From positions 21,667 through 85,666 of the forward strand of contig DBXM01000003.1 of NCBI GenBank assembly GCA_002309655.1: a stretch of DNA of 64,000 nt. Reading direction: 5' to 3'. Under the pieces are notes generated by a model that saw only the letters and a program-made list of their open reading frames with translations, did not search any database and was not told the origin of the DNA. Source of the DNA: Mageeibacillus sp. UBA1212. GTDB taxonomy: Bacteria > Bacillota > Clostridia > UBA1212. Positions 8,848-17,721 of the stretch are shown here, piece after piece (the stretch's first letter is position 1; the number at the start of each line of letters is the position of its first letter). The position numbers and the translations under genes are program-made.

Positions 8848-8939
8848 TTGTTGACCCTTCCCGCTTGAATACTAATTAAACCGCTGCCTGCGCCAAGAAC
8901 CGGAAACCTGCGTTCCGGCGAATCATTTCATATTCCCGT

Positions 8940-9629
8940 TCAGTCTTTTGCAGGGGGATACTCGTTGCAGAGCAAACGATACGGAGCCTCGTCCTCTTCG
9001 ATCTCCGGGAACCTTCCCGCCGGCGGGTTGAACCGGTTGTCGTTGTTGTCGTCGTTGCACTGGCTGACCTCGCCCAGGAGCACGTCGCCCGTTCCCGGCT
9101 CCACCGAGAAGTCGTGGTACATGCGCTGCTGGATGTGAATGCTCTCGCCGGGAGTGAGCCTGACCTGCGTTCCCGCCGGCACCGTGTATGTTCTGCCGTC
9201 GCAGTGAACGGTCACGTCGGACTCGTAGTCGATCTCCTCGTCGGGAAGCGAGTTGTAGACCCTGATAAGGATGTTGCCGCCGCCGCGGTTGATGATGTCT
9301 TCGGTCTTGTACCAGTGGAAGTGGTTGAGGGAGTACTGGCCGTCCTTCACGAACAGCAGCTTCTCCGCGTAAACCTTCGGGTACTTGTCCGCCATCAGGC
9401 GGTTGCCGTTGCGGATGGTGATGAGCGCCATGCCCACCTTGTCGTAGTTGCCCATGCCGTAGTCGGTGATGTCCCAGCCCAGCATGCAGTCGCGAATTTC
9501 GTCGTATTCATGACCCAGGGTCTGCCACTGCTCGGGCGTGAAGTGGCAAAAAGGCGGGAGCTTGAATTTGCACTCCTCAATCTTTGCCTCGAGTTCTTTC
9601 AGCGCCTTGTTGACTTCTGATCTCTTCAT
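8940..9629 (-). CDS. D-lyxose/D-mannose isomerase-like cupin
   Basis: A 229-residue protein matching the size and layout of D-lyxose ketol-isomerases (single cupin, metal-dependent), which interconvert D-lyxose with D-xylulose and D-mannose with D-fructose. Likely metal ligands sit in NHFHWYKTEDI, in IHIQQRMYHDF and in the following VLLGEVSQCNDDNNDNRF, the usual His/His/Glu/His set. I chose the ATG at 9627-9629, with GGAGG at good spacing. A longer reading frame upstream runs through repetitive TTTTCCG DNA and has no ribosome site. It fits with sugar uptake encoded elsewhere in the window. Confidence 0.85.
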   Translation of the reverse strand: MKRSEVNKALKELEAKIEECKFKLPPFCHFTPEQWQTLGHEYDEIRDCMLGWDITDYGMGNYDKVGMALITIRNGNRLMADKYPKVYAEKLLFVKDGQYSLNHFHWYKTEDIINRGGGNILIRVYNSLPDEEIDYESDVTVHCDGRTYTVPAGTQVRLTPGESIHIQQRMYHDFSVEPGTGDVLLGEVSQCNDDNNDNRFNPPAGRFPEIEEDEAPYRLLCNEYPPAKD

Positions 9630-9649
9630 TTTTCTGCCTCCGTTAAGTA

Positions 9650-9765
9650 TATTTTCCGTCACGTCAATTCGTGAATTATTTTCCGCGATTTTCCGCCGTT
9701 TCCCGCGTTTTTCCGCGATTTTCCGGCATTTCCCGCGCTTTCTAACTTTTTCATTTTCCGCCATT
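9650..9765. repeat. TTTTCCG-rich intergenic repeat tract
   Basis: The gap between the isomerase-like gene and the CDF gene is filled by repeated short units such as TTTTCCGCGATTTTCCG and TTTCCCGCG. It belongs to the same sequence style as the tracts at about 5.23-5.29, 22.85-22.93, 24.06-24.21, 26.70-26.79 and 27.98-28.11 kb. Confidence 0.6.
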
Positions 9766-9816
9766 TTTGCGACTCCTGCAGTCATTTAGTCTCAAAAATC
9801 CGCCGTCAGGATTATA

Positions 9817-11016
9817 TCAGTACCCCGACTCGACCTGGATCACCGCGTGAAGCGTCCTGTCCTCCTCGGCCAGCCTTCGCGCCACAAATTCCTCCGCCTC
9901 GCGCCTTCTCGCGTAAGGGGTTTCCGCCGGCACCACCATGTCGAAAATGAGATTCACGCGCTCCTCGCCGTCGGTAATTCTGAAATCGTGGATCGAATAG
10001 GCTTCGTCAAATTCCTTGCAGATCGACTCCGCCAGCGCCTTCAAAGCGTCGACGCGGGGGCTGTCGTTCACGACCGGGTCCATGTGGATGACGAGAACGA
10101 TTCCCAGCTGTTCGCGCGCCTCCGTCTCGATCCGGTCGATGGTCTCGTGAATTTCCACGATGTCGCCCTTGTAAGGCACCTCCGCGTGGGCCGACGCGAT
10201 GACTCTTCCCGGCCCGTAGTCGTGAACGATCAGGTCGTGAACGCCGAGAATGTCCTTCCCGCCAAGCACCAGTTCCTCGATGCTCTTGACCAGGTCCGGA
10301 TCCGGCGGCCCGCCCAGCAGCAGGCCCACGACCTCCTTCGCCATCGAGAAGCCGTTCCAGATGATGAGCAGCGAAACCAGCACGCCGATGATGCCGTCAA
10401 AGGGAATTTTCGACCAGAACGTGCCCTCGAAGGCCTTCCCGCCGAAAACCATCGTGAGAATCGCGCCGGCAATGACCGCCAGCGTCGAAAAGCAGTCGCT
10501 GATGCTGTCCCGCGCGGTCGCCTCGAGAAGCGAAGAGCCGATTTTCTTGCCCAGGTAGCGGTTGTAGACGAACATCCACACCTTCACGAGTATCGACGCC
10601 GCGAGGATCAAAATGAGCGGCACGGACAGCGCCACGGGCTTCGGGTCGATAATGCCCTCCACCGACGTTTTCAGAAGCTCCACGCCGAAAACCATGATCA
10701 GCATGGCCATCACCAGCGACGCGATGTACTCGATCCTGCCGTGGCCGAACGGGTGGTCCTTGTCCGGATGCTTGTCGCTCAGCCTCGCGCCCGCGATTGA
10801 CACCACGGAAGTCCCCATGTCCGACAGGTTGTTGAACGCGTCCGACGTGATTGAAATACTGGCCGTGATGATTCCCACCGCCAGCTTCACGGCGAAAAGG
10901 AACGCGTTGCAGCAGATTCCCAGAACGCCGGAAAGCGTCATGTACCTCGCCCTAACCTTCGGGTCGCCGGTATTTTCGTAGTCCTTTACGAATTTTCTAA
11001 CCAGCAGCTTGATCAC
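9817..11016 (-). CDS. Cation diffusion facilitator (CDF) family metal exporter
   Basis: A 399-residue membrane antiporter of the CDF family, expected to export divalent metal (Zn, Mn, Fe or similar) in exchange for protons. Six hydrophobic segments occupy the N-terminal 220 residues. The metal-site motif SDAFNNLSD (58-66) lies in the second helix, and HPFGHGRIEY (88-97) follows it. A second acidic helix motif, ARDSISDCF, matches the fifth helix. The C-terminal cytoplasmic domain is longer than in the smallest family members. It starts with GTG at 11014-11016, overlapping the aminotransferase stop by four bases (GTGA), so the two genes are coupled. Confidence 0.93.
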   Translation of the reverse strand: MIKLLVRKFVKDYENTGDPKVRARYMTLSGVLGICCNAFLFAVKLAVGIITASISITSDAFNNLSDMGTSVVSIAGARLSDKHPDKDHPFGHGRIEYIASLVMAMLIMVFGVELLKTSVEGIIDPKPVALSVPLILILAASILVKVWMFVYNRYLGKKIGSSLLEATARDSISDCFSTLAVIAGAILTMVFGGKAFEGTFWSKIPFDGIIGVLVSLLIIWNGFSMAKEVVGLLLGGPPDPDLVKSIEELVLGGKDILGVHDLIVHDYGPGRVIASAHAEVPYKGDIVEIHETIDRIETEAREQLGIVLVIHMDPVVNDSPRVDALKALAESICKEFDEAYSIHDFRITDGEERVNLIFDMVVPAETPYARRREAEEFVARRLAEEDRTLHAVIQVESGY

Positions 11017-12206
11017 TTTCCGTACGCCTCCGCAAGCAGCCTGAACTTCTCGATCGACCGCTCAACCTTGCCGGTGGGCTGGCAGAACGCAATCCGGAAA
11101 TGCCCGGGGCAGCCGAAGCCGTCGCCGGGAACAAGCACCAGCTCGAATTTTTTCGCCTTTTCGCAAAACGCGACGGCATCGGGTTCGAGAGATCTCGGGA
11201 ACGCGTAGAACGTGCCACCCGGCTCAACGCAGAAGTAGCCCGCGTCGATCAGCCCTTTATAGAGGATGTCCTTATTGGTCTGGTAGACCGAAAGGTCCGC
11301 GGTCGCGCCTGTAGTGCGGCCGATGACTTCCTGGTAGAGCGAAGGAACGCCCACGTACGCCAGGTCCCTTGCCGCCGCGCCCAGCACCCTCAGAATGATG
11401 TCCGCGTCCTCGCACCTGTCCGTGAACGCCACGTACCCGATCCTCTCGCCGGGAATCGACATGGCTTTGCTGTAGGAGTAGCACACGAGCGTGTTGTCGT
11501 AGTAGTGCGGCACGTAGGGCACCGAAAAGCCCTTGAAAACGATCTCCCTGTAGGGTTCGTCGGAAATGATATAAATACTGTGCCCGAATTCTTTCTGCTT
11601 CTCGAGCAGAAGTGCGGCCAGCTTTTTAATGGTCTCTTCGCTGTAGACGGCGCCGCTCGGGTTGTTGGGCGAGTTGATCAGCACCGCCCGCGTGTGTTCG
11701 CTTAGCGCCTTTTCGAGCTCGTCAAAATCAATCTGGAACGACTCGATCTCGGGCTTGATCACGTTCAGCTTGACGCCCGCGCTCCTCGCGTAGACTCCGT
11801 ACTCCGGAAAATACGGCGCGAACGTAATTATCTCGTCGCCGACCCCGGGGTCTGAGACCGCCCTGATGCAGAGCGTAACAGCCGCTGCCGCGCCGATCGT
11901 CATAAAAATATTCTTCTCGGTGTAGTCCGTTCCGAAACGCCCGTTGAGCTCCTCCGCGATCGCTTTTCTGACAGCGGGAATGCCCTCCGCGCTCGGGTAG
12001 CCGTGCGTTTTGACCGGGTCCTCGTTCTCGAGAATGTCCTCTGCCGCCTCAAAAATGCACTCCGGCGACGGCACGCTCGGATTCCCGATACTGAAATCGA
12101 AAACGTTCTCCGCCCCGATTTCCGCCGCCCGCGCCTTGCTGTATTCAAAAAGCTCGCGAATGGCGGACCTCGCGTTCACGTTTTTGCTGTAGTTTTTGGA
12201 AAGCAT
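11013..12206 (-). CDS. Pyridoxal-phosphate aminotransferase (class I/II)
   Basis: A 397-residue fold-type I aminotransferase related to aspartate/aromatic aminotransferases. It contains FSIGNPSVPSP near residue 42, the substrate/PLP region INSPNNPSGAVYS near 175, and the Schiff-base lysine in CYSYSKAMSIPGERIGY near 235. It transfers amino groups between an amino acid and a 2-oxo acid in the cytoplasm; the preferred substrate cannot be told from sequence. The ATG at 12204-12206 has AGAGG 6 bases upstream. It is the first gene of a two-gene unit with the CDF exporter, an odd functional pairing. Confidence 0.9.
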   Translation of the reverse strand: MLSKNYSKNVNARSAIRELFEYSKARAAEIGAENVFDFSIGNPSVPSPECIFEAAEDILENEDPVKTHGYPSAEGIPAVRKAIAEELNGRFGTDYTEKNIFMTIGAAAAVTLCIRAVSDPGVGDEIITFAPYFPEYGVYARSAGVKLNVIKPEIESFQIDFDELEKALSEHTRAVLINSPNNPSGAVYSEETIKKLAALLLEKQKEFGHSIYIISDEPYREIVFKGFSVPYVPHYYDNTLVCYSYSKAMSIPGERIGYVAFTDRCEDADIILRVLGAAARDLAYVGVPSLYQEVIGRTTGATADLSVYQTNKDILYKGLIDAGYFCVEPGGTFYAFPRSLEPDAVAFCEKAKKFELVLVPGDGFGCPGHFRIAFCQPTGKVERSIEKFRLLAEAYGK

Positions 12207-12556
12207 AAAAAGCCTCTTTTCGCCTGCCGGCAGTTCGTTTTTATTTGTCGCTCCGGCCCTGCCCTCTTTTTGTTTGTCAACTGAAATGATACCATATTTT
12301 CGCGCGCATTTAAAGGGGGCAAATTGCCGCCAGGCGAAAACGTTCGCGGAAACGCTGGCGGAAGCCTTTTCGAAAATCGCTGCTAAGTCCCGGGCGAAAA
12401 CCCCTGAAGTGGAAGTTAACTTTTCACTTCACAGAGACATTCTCTTTCAGTCAAACAGTGTTGACTTAATGATTTTGCAATGTTATAATTATAGCGATTA
12501 TAGGCTTTCTTCCGTTTTTAGCCTATAATATATTTAACAGATCAGGAGAAAACGTT
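12207..12556 (+). promoter_or_regulatory. abiE promoter and inverted-repeat operator
   Basis: This divergent gap holds a near-consensus promoter on the plus strand: -35 TTGACT (12461-12466), a 17-base spacer, and -10 TATAAT (12484-12489). Just downstream, TTATAGGCT (12498-12506) and AGCCTATAA (12520-12528) form a perfect 9-base inverted repeat covering the start of the transcript. This is where an AbiEi-type autorepressor would be expected to bind. An imperfect palindrome centred on GTTAAC (12406-12430) sits upstream of the -35. The aminotransferase promoter on the other strand is not clear. Confidence 0.75.
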
Positions 12557-13099
12557 ATGCTTTTGACTTATCCGGAATGCCTGGCGAAATGGCAGTCAGA
12601 TTACCAGGTCAAAAAACAAATATCCGAGGGAAAACTTTACCGAATCGAAAAAGGGGTTTATTCTGACATCCCCGACGTTTCCACCCTTGTCGTCATTTCT
12701 TTCAAATATCCCAATGCAATCTTTACAATGGACAGTGCGTTTTACTACCATGGGCTCACAGACGTGATTCCCGATGAATACCACTTGGCGACAGATAAAC
12801 ACGCCATCTACATCAGCGATGATCGGGTACATCAGTATTACGTATCTTCCGATATTCTGAATGTCGGCGTGACAACGATGGAGCGGCGGGACGCAACTTT
12901 TAAAATCTACGATAAGGAAAGAATGCTGATCGAGCTGCTTCGTTTTAAGAACAAGCTGCCTTTTGATTATTACAAGGAAATCATTGCGAATTACAGGCGC
13001 CTGATATACGACCTGGACATTGAACGTATTCAGGCCTATGCAGAGAGCTTTCCCCGGAGCAAAATGATCTGCAACGCACTTGAAATGGAGGTGTTTTGA
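12557..13099 (+). CDS. abiEi: AbiEi-type antitoxin
   Basis: A 180-residue protein with the layout of type IV antitoxins of the AbiE system: a short N-terminal winged-helix part (QVKKQISEGKLYRIEKGVYSD, residues ~17-37) followed by the AbiEi C-terminal domain. The family represses its own promoter and counteracts the AbiEii nucleotidyltransferase. AGGAG lies 8 bases before the ATG. It sits directly upstream of the toxin gene and overlaps it by one base (TGATG). The promoter with an inverted repeat immediately upstream supports negative autoregulation. Confidence 0.88.
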   Translation: MLLTYPECLAKWQSDYQVKKQISEGKLYRIEKGVYSDIPDVSTLVVISFKYPNAIFTMDSAFYYHGLTDVIPDEYHLATDKHAIYISDDRVHQYYVSSDILNVGVTTMERRDATFKIYDKERMLIELLRFKNKLPFDYYKEIIANYRRLIYDLDIERIQAYAESFPRSKMICNALEMEVF

Positions 13100-13908
13100 T
13101 GGCAACTATACGAGAAATGATACGGCAGGCAAATGCAGAGGGGTTTATTGGCGACAACGCAGAAGCAAAAGTTTGTCAGGACATTGTTCTTATAGCGCTG
13201 TCTAAAAGCCCACTCAGCAGGAATGCGACCATAAAGGGCGGCGTTGTAATGAGAAGCATTTCAAACGATGCGCGAAGAACTACGCAGGATATGGATATAG
13301 ATTTCATCAGGTATTCCCTTGGCGATGCGGCTATTATGCGGTTTATTCAGCAGCTCAATTGCCTCGACGGCATTCATATTTCACAAACCGGGAGTATAAC
13401 CGAACTACGCCAACAGGATTATCACGGCAAGCGAGTTTTCGTCACTATTTCCGATGATACAGGCGATACAATCGAAAGCAAGATAGATCTTGGCGTTCAT
13501 AAAAACCTTTCCATAGAGCAAGAAGAATACTGTTTTGATATTTCTTTTTATGAGGGCAGCGCATGCCTTCTTATCAATTCCAAGGAGCAGATGTTTACAG
13601 AAAAGCTGCGTTCGCTTTTAAAATTCGGGCCAAACTCAACGAGATACAAAGATATATTCGATATGTACTATCTTTCCGGCTTGCTTGATGCCCCGAAACT
13701 TATAAAATGTATTGAGGTCTTCGTCTTTTCCGATACCGGCATGAAAGAGAATAACTTCGAAGATATCGTAAAAAGGGTAAGAAGTACTTTTTCATCACGC
13801 CGTTATATTGACAGACTCACCACTTCAAAAAAGAACTGGCTTGGAGAAGAAACATCGACAATCACCAATAAACTGGTCGAATTCTTAACTAAGCTGGACA
13901 CGTATTAA
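13099..13908 (+). CDS. abiEii: AbiEii/AbiGii-type nucleotidyltransferase toxin
   Basis: A 269-residue nucleotidyltransferase-fold toxin. The core signature KGGVVMRSISNDARRTTQDMD (about residues 48-68) contains the GG...R.T.D.D pattern of the family, with D66 and D68-type acidic residues expected to bind Mg-NTP. AbiEii proteins modify tRNA or a similar target to stop growth during phage infection. I use the ATG at 13099, which has GGAGG 6 bases upstream, rather than the in-frame TTG three bases earlier. The pair is a complete type IV toxin-antitoxin/abortive infection system. Confidence 0.88.
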   Translation: MATIREMIRQANAEGFIGDNAEAKVCQDIVLIALSKSPLSRNATIKGGVVMRSISNDARRTTQDMDIDFIRYSLGDAAIMRFIQQLNCLDGIHISQTGSITELRQQDYHGKRVFVTISDDTGDTIESKIDLGVHKNLSIEQEEYCFDISFYEGSACLLINSKEQMFTEKLRSLLKFGPNSTRYKDIFDMYYLSGLLDAPKLIKCIEVFVFSDTGMKENNFEDIVKRVRSTFSSRRYIDRLTTSKKNWLGEETSTITNKLVEFLTKLDTY

Positions 13909-14110
13909 TACACAATATGCCAAAAAAATTTTGTGAAAAGTATTATTGAACGCAGCATGAATAAAGCCGGATATCCTTATGCTGACACCCCGGGGAACAG
14001 CATCTTCACCCCTGCGAAAACGTTTCAAAAATCCGCGAATATGTGCTAAAATAATAAAAACACCGGATTCCCGCCGGCTTGCAAAACTATTTTCAAACAG
14101 GAGACTCATC

Positions 14111-14830
14111 ATGCTTTTGTTTCTCATCAGACACGGAGACCCAGACTACGCGCACGACGCGCTGACGCCGCTCGGTCAGAAACAGGCCGAAGCCGTCGCA
14201 AAAAGACTTGCCGTTCACGGCCTTGACGAGGTCTATACTTCATCCCTCGGCCGCGCGAGGCTTACTGCCCAGCCCACCTGCGACCTCCTCCACCTCGAGC
14301 CTCATCTCTGCGACTGGGCAATCGAAGACATCGCCTGGAAATACACCACCGTGACCCTTCCCAACGGCTACGTGACCTGGTCGTTCTTCACGGACGAGTA
14401 CCGCCGGCTGTTCAACCTGCCCGAAGTTCTCGCCCTGGGCCGCAAGTGGTACGAGTCGCCCCTTTTCGCCAACAACAAATTCAAAGAAGGCATCGAGAAA
14501 GTCCAGCAGGACGTGGACGCGTTCATGCTCTCCCTCGGGTACAGGCACGAAAGCGAGCGGGGCGTCTACATTCCCGAGAATCCTACGAAAAACCGGGTCG
14601 CGCTGTTCTCCCATCAGGGCTTCGGCATCCTCTTCCTCAGCCTGGTTCTGGACATTCCCTACCCGATTTTCTCGTCGCACTTCGACATCTCCCACTCGGG
14701 AATGACCGTCATCGAGTTTTCCGTGAACGGCGAAGGGCTCGTGATTCCAAAGTGCCTGCAGCTGTCGAACGATTCGCACATCTACAAGGAAGGGCTGCCG
14801 ACAAGATACCAGAACGTAATAAAAATCTGA
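14111..14830 (+). CDS. Histidine phosphatase family protein
   Basis: A 239-residue protein of the phosphoglycerate mutase-like superfamily. The catalytic LIRHGDPDY motif is at residues 5-13, TSSLGRARLTAQPTC near 46-60 provides the conserved arginine, and a late FSHQGFGILF carries the second catalytic histidine. It removes phosphate from a small molecule or protein through a phosphohistidine; the substrate is unknown. I chose the ATG at 14111 because AGGAGA lies 6 bases before it and the RHG motif must be near the N-terminus. A weak promoter (TTCAAA, 17 bases, TAAAAT) is seen just before it at about 14026-14054. Confidence 0.87.
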   Translation: MLLFLIRHGDPDYAHDALTPLGQKQAEAVAKRLAVHGLDEVYTSSLGRARLTAQPTCDLLHLEPHLCDWAIEDIAWKYTTVTLPNGYVTWSFFTDEYRRLFNLPEVLALGRKWYESPLFANNKFKEGIEKVQQDVDAFMLSLGYRHESERGVYIPENPTKNRVALFSHQGFGILFLSLVLDIPYPIFSSHFDISHSGMTVIEFSVNGEGLVIPKCLQLSNDSHIYKEGLPTRYQNVIKI

Positions 14831-14856
14831 AGAAGAGCTGATTTGGTATAAGAAAG

Positions 14857-14899
14857 GCCGGCTCCTCCCGCTTCGCTTTGAGTTGCGGGAGGAGCCGGC
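14857..14899. terminator. Bidirectional terminator between convergent genes
   Basis: A 15-base-pair perfect stem (14857-14871 with 14885-14899; GCCGGCTCCTCCCGC) with a 13-base loop lies between the convergent phosphatase and SGNH genes. T-rich sequence follows on both strands. Confidence 0.8.
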
Positions 14900-14921
14900 T
14901 GTTTCATTATTTGTAAATGCT

Positions 14922-16079
14922 TTATTCGCCGTCCTTGGCAGGATCCTGCGGTTCCGAAACAAGCGTCAGCAGGTTCCGTTCGACGATTTCTCTGATCACG
15001 ACTGTTCCTGTTCCCGGTGAGGGTTCATCCGCAGCCGCTTTTTTCGCCTCCGCCGCCAGTTTTTGTATATCGAAACTGTTCCCGCGCACAAATATTGAAT
15101 GCGCGAACGACTCGGAGAGCGGCTTGATTAGAGCGCGGCCGAACGAGTCGCGGGACATTATCAAAGTGAGGCCGGACGGCTCCTTTCCGGCGGTTACTAT
15201 TTTCGTGTCGTCGAGGCTCCGGATGCGCTGCGCCGCCGTGTAAAGGTCGGGCGACGAATCTTGCGAAAACGCCTCCTCGCGAATTGCGTTAAGCGGGCGC
15301 ACCATTTTCAGAAGATCGTCTTCGCGAGCGCCGGCCGAGAGCGTTTCAGGCGTGCGGGAAGTTCCCGAGGGCCTGACTGACACTTCCTTTTCGACCGCAT
15401 CTGCGAGGGCCTCTAAGGCGACGGTGCTTCCCAGAAGGTTCCAGTGGCTGTCGCCGCTGTAGTAGAGAATTCCCCTGTTTTTAGCGGAAATCAGCGCCTC
15501 TTTAAGGTCGCAGACGGTCACGCCTTCCTCTTTCAGTCTGGCGGTCAGCCTGTCGAGAAGCGACTCTTCGCATGGGCTGCCGTACCTCTCCGCCATCATC
15601 TCGGGGTAGATCGAATTCTTGTTCGGTGCCACCGCGAAAACGTAGCCCGCGCCGCACTCTGCCGCCGTTTTTTGTTCGTTTTTGATGAACTCGACAAGCT
15701 TTTCGACGTCTTCTTCGGAAAACCTCTCGCCCAGGAAGTCCTTCGCGGTCTCCGCGTAAAAGAGCCAGCAGTCCTTCCCGGCAATGACGTCGTCCTCCGG
15801 GCTCGAGTCGAAAACGTCCAGCATCACCGCCGCGTCGGCGTCCACCATTTCCGCCCTGAACGCAAAATGGTCCGCGAACCAGGCCTCAAAATGCTCGCCG
15901 AAGGTCTTTTTGTCCGCGTACGTCAGTCTGAACTCCGGGAACGGCTCCAGCGTTCTCTGTTCAGCCCGCGCCGCCTCACCCGCGTCGTAGAAAATCATTC
16001 CAGCCAGCGGAACGATCATTGCCGCCGCAAGAATTCCCAGGAAGGCCGCGCAGATTATCTTGTAGAGTTTTTCTTTCAT
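14922..16079 (-). CDS. AlgX/AlgJ-type SGNH-like protein (DHHW family)
   Basis: A 385-residue envelope protein with one N-terminal membrane anchor or signal segment (residues ~8-30). EAWFADHFAFRAEMVD near 65-80 and GKDCWLFYAETAKDFLG near 100-117 are typical of the AlgX/DHHW family. ILYYSGDSHWNLLG near 210-223 holds the Asp-x-His catalytic pair. These proteins transfer acetyl groups to exported polysaccharides, working with an AlgI-type MBOAT protein. The MBOAT gene lies 16 bases upstream in the same operon, which strongly supports this role. GGAGG precedes the ATG. The acceptor glycan is not known. Confidence 0.88.
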   Translation of the reverse strand: MKEKLYKIICAAFLGILAAAMIVPLAGMIFYDAGEAARAEQRTLEPFPEFRLTYADKKTFGEHFEAWFADHFAFRAEMVDADAAVMLDVFDSSPEDDVIAGKDCWLFYAETAKDFLGERFSEEDVEKLVEFIKNEQKTAAECGAGYVFAVAPNKNSIYPEMMAERYGSPCEESLLDRLTARLKEEGVTVCDLKEALISAKNRGILYYSGDSHWNLLGSTVALEALADAVEKEVSVRPSGTSRTPETLSAGAREDDLLKMVRPLNAIREEAFSQDSSPDLYTAAQRIRSLDDTKIVTAGKEPSGLTLIMSRDSFGRALIKPLSESFAHSIFVRGNSFDIQKLAAEAKKAAADEPSPGTGTVVIREIVERNLLTLVSEPQDPAKDGE

Positions 16080-16095
16080 GCGTTACCCTCCTTCC

Positions 16096-17628
16096 TTAAA
16101 ATCTAAAATATATAAACGGGTTATAGGCTGAAGAAGCCAGCGTCAGCGCGCACGCCGCGAACAAAAGAAGCGCCAGCACGAACGAGACAACCGTCTGCCC
16201 TTTTCCAAACCCGTTTTTCGCTTTTTCCAGCGCCTTTCCGGCACCGTTCCCGCTCGCGATGAGCTTGCCCGCCCACTCGCGCCACGGCAGCGCCGCGACA
16301 ACACCTATTACCGCCGCAAAAACCGTGAACGGTGTGAGCGCGTTCAGAACGTCCGCCGTCAGTCCGCCCGTGAACGAGAACATCCTGCCCACGTACCTGA
16401 TTCCGTACGAGACCGTGTCGCTCCTGAACATGACAAAGCCCAATGTCACGACTGCGAGCGTGTAAACAAGCCTCAAAACCGTCGCCAAAACACTTAAAAG
16501 TGCTTTCGGTACCTTCCCGAGCTCCTGTTTTTTCGCGGCCGCCCTGTCGCCCGCCGGCTTTAAGATTTCCTCTAAAAACAGGAAAAATCCGTGCCACAGC
16601 CCCCACAGAATGAACGTGAAGTTCGCGCCGTGCCACAGCCCGGTCAGGAAGAACACGATGAACTTGTTGAGAACCGTTCTCGCCCTGCCCTTGCGGTTGC
16701 CGCCAAGCGGTATGTAGAGGTAGTCGCGGAACCACGACGACAGCGAAATGTGCCATCTGCGCCAGAATTCCTTTATCGAAAGGCTCGCGTACGGGTGGTC
16801 GAAGTTCTCGTTAAATCTGAACCCGAACATCGCTCCGATTCCGATGGCCATATCCGAATACCCCGAAAAGTCGAAGTAGATCTGCAGCACATAGAAGACC
16901 GCCCCCAGGAACGCCGCCTCGCCGCTGATCTTCGCGGTCTCAAGCCCGAAAACGCCGTCCGCCACCAGGGCCGCGGTGTTCGCGATGATGAGTTTTTTCG
17001 CCAGCCCCACCACGAATCTTCTCGCGCCCTTCGCCGCATTTTCCGCGTCAATGCTCCTTTTCCCGAGCTGTTCCTCGATTTCCCGGTACTTCACGATCGG
17101 GCCCGCCACAAGCTGCGGGAAGAACGACACGTACAAAAGCATGCGGAAAAAGTTCGCGCAGTGCTGCGACGTGCCCCTGTAAACGTCGATAACGTAAGAC
17201 AGAATCTGGAAGCTGAAGAATGAAATTCCCAGCGGCAGGGCAATCTGCTTCAGGTCGTACGCGGCGGCGAAAAGCTGCGTATTTCCGGGAAATATGGCGG
17301 AAATAATTCCCGCCGCAAACCCCGAATACTTGAAAAAGCACAGCGCCCCGAGCACCGCGACGCACGCCGCCGCCAGCCAGAGCTTCTTCAGTTTCGGCTT
17401 CTTTTCGATCAAAAGCGTCGCCAGCCAGCAAAAAAGAGCCTCGCCTATCAGCAGGAGCACCGTTACCGGTTCGCCCCACGCATAAAAGACAAGACTCGCT
17501 ATCAGCAGCAGAACGTTCGAGGCGCGCACAAAGCCGGGCCGCCCCTTCGCGAAGACCATTATCGCCGTGTTCAGCAAAAAAACGGCCGGAAGGAATATGA
17601 AAACAAATACCTGACTGCTGAATACCAA
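16096..17628 (-). CDS. MBOAT family O-acyltransferase (AlgI-like)
   Basis: A 510-residue membrane-bound O-acyltransferase with about 11 hydrophobic segments. The family core is clear: FNENFDHPYASLSIKEFWRRWHISLSSWF near residues 280-305, and the catalytic-histidine helix GLWHGANFTFILWGLWHG near 345-362. It passes acyl (usually acetyl) groups across the membrane for glycan or teichoic-acid-like polymer modification with the SGNH partner encoded next. Translation appears to begin at a TTG at 17626-17628, with GGAG 9 bases upstream; no ATG is better placed. Confidence 0.93.
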   Translation of the reverse strand: MVFSSQVFVFIFLPAVFLLNTAIMVFAKGRPGFVRASNVLLLIASLVFYAWGEPVTVLLLIGEALFCWLATLLIEKKPKLKKLWLAAACVAVLGALCFFKYSGFAAGIISAIFPGNTQLFAAAYDLKQIALPLGISFFSFQILSYVIDVYRGTSQHCANFFRMLLYVSFFPQLVAGPIVKYREIEEQLGKRSIDAENAAKGARRFVVGLAKKLIIANTAALVADGVFGLETAKISGEAAFLGAVFYVLQIYFDFSGYSDMAIGIGAMFGFRFNENFDHPYASLSIKEFWRRWHISLSSWFRDYLYIPLGGNRKGRARTVLNKFIVFFLTGLWHGANFTFILWGLWHGFFLFLEEILKPAGDRAAAKKQELGKVPKALLSVLATVLRLVYTLAVVTLGFVMFRSDTVSYGIRYVGRMFSFTGGLTADVLNALTPFTVFAAVIGVVAALPWREWAGKLIASGNGAGKALEKAKNGFGKGQTVVSFVLALLLFAACALTLASSAYNPFIYFRF

Positions 17629-17721
17629 TTTGTTTTGCTCCTTCCGGCTCTTCTATGTTTTTCTATTTTAAACTCTTTCGCGCCTTTTTTCACGCCTTGT
17701 TGCGTCGCGCTTTATGCGGTT

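Noticed and set aside
9629..9785. N-terminal extension of the isomerase-like gene
   Set aside because: It is coded by the repeat tract, is Lys/Arg-rich and has no ribosome site; the ATG at 9627-9629 has GGAGG.
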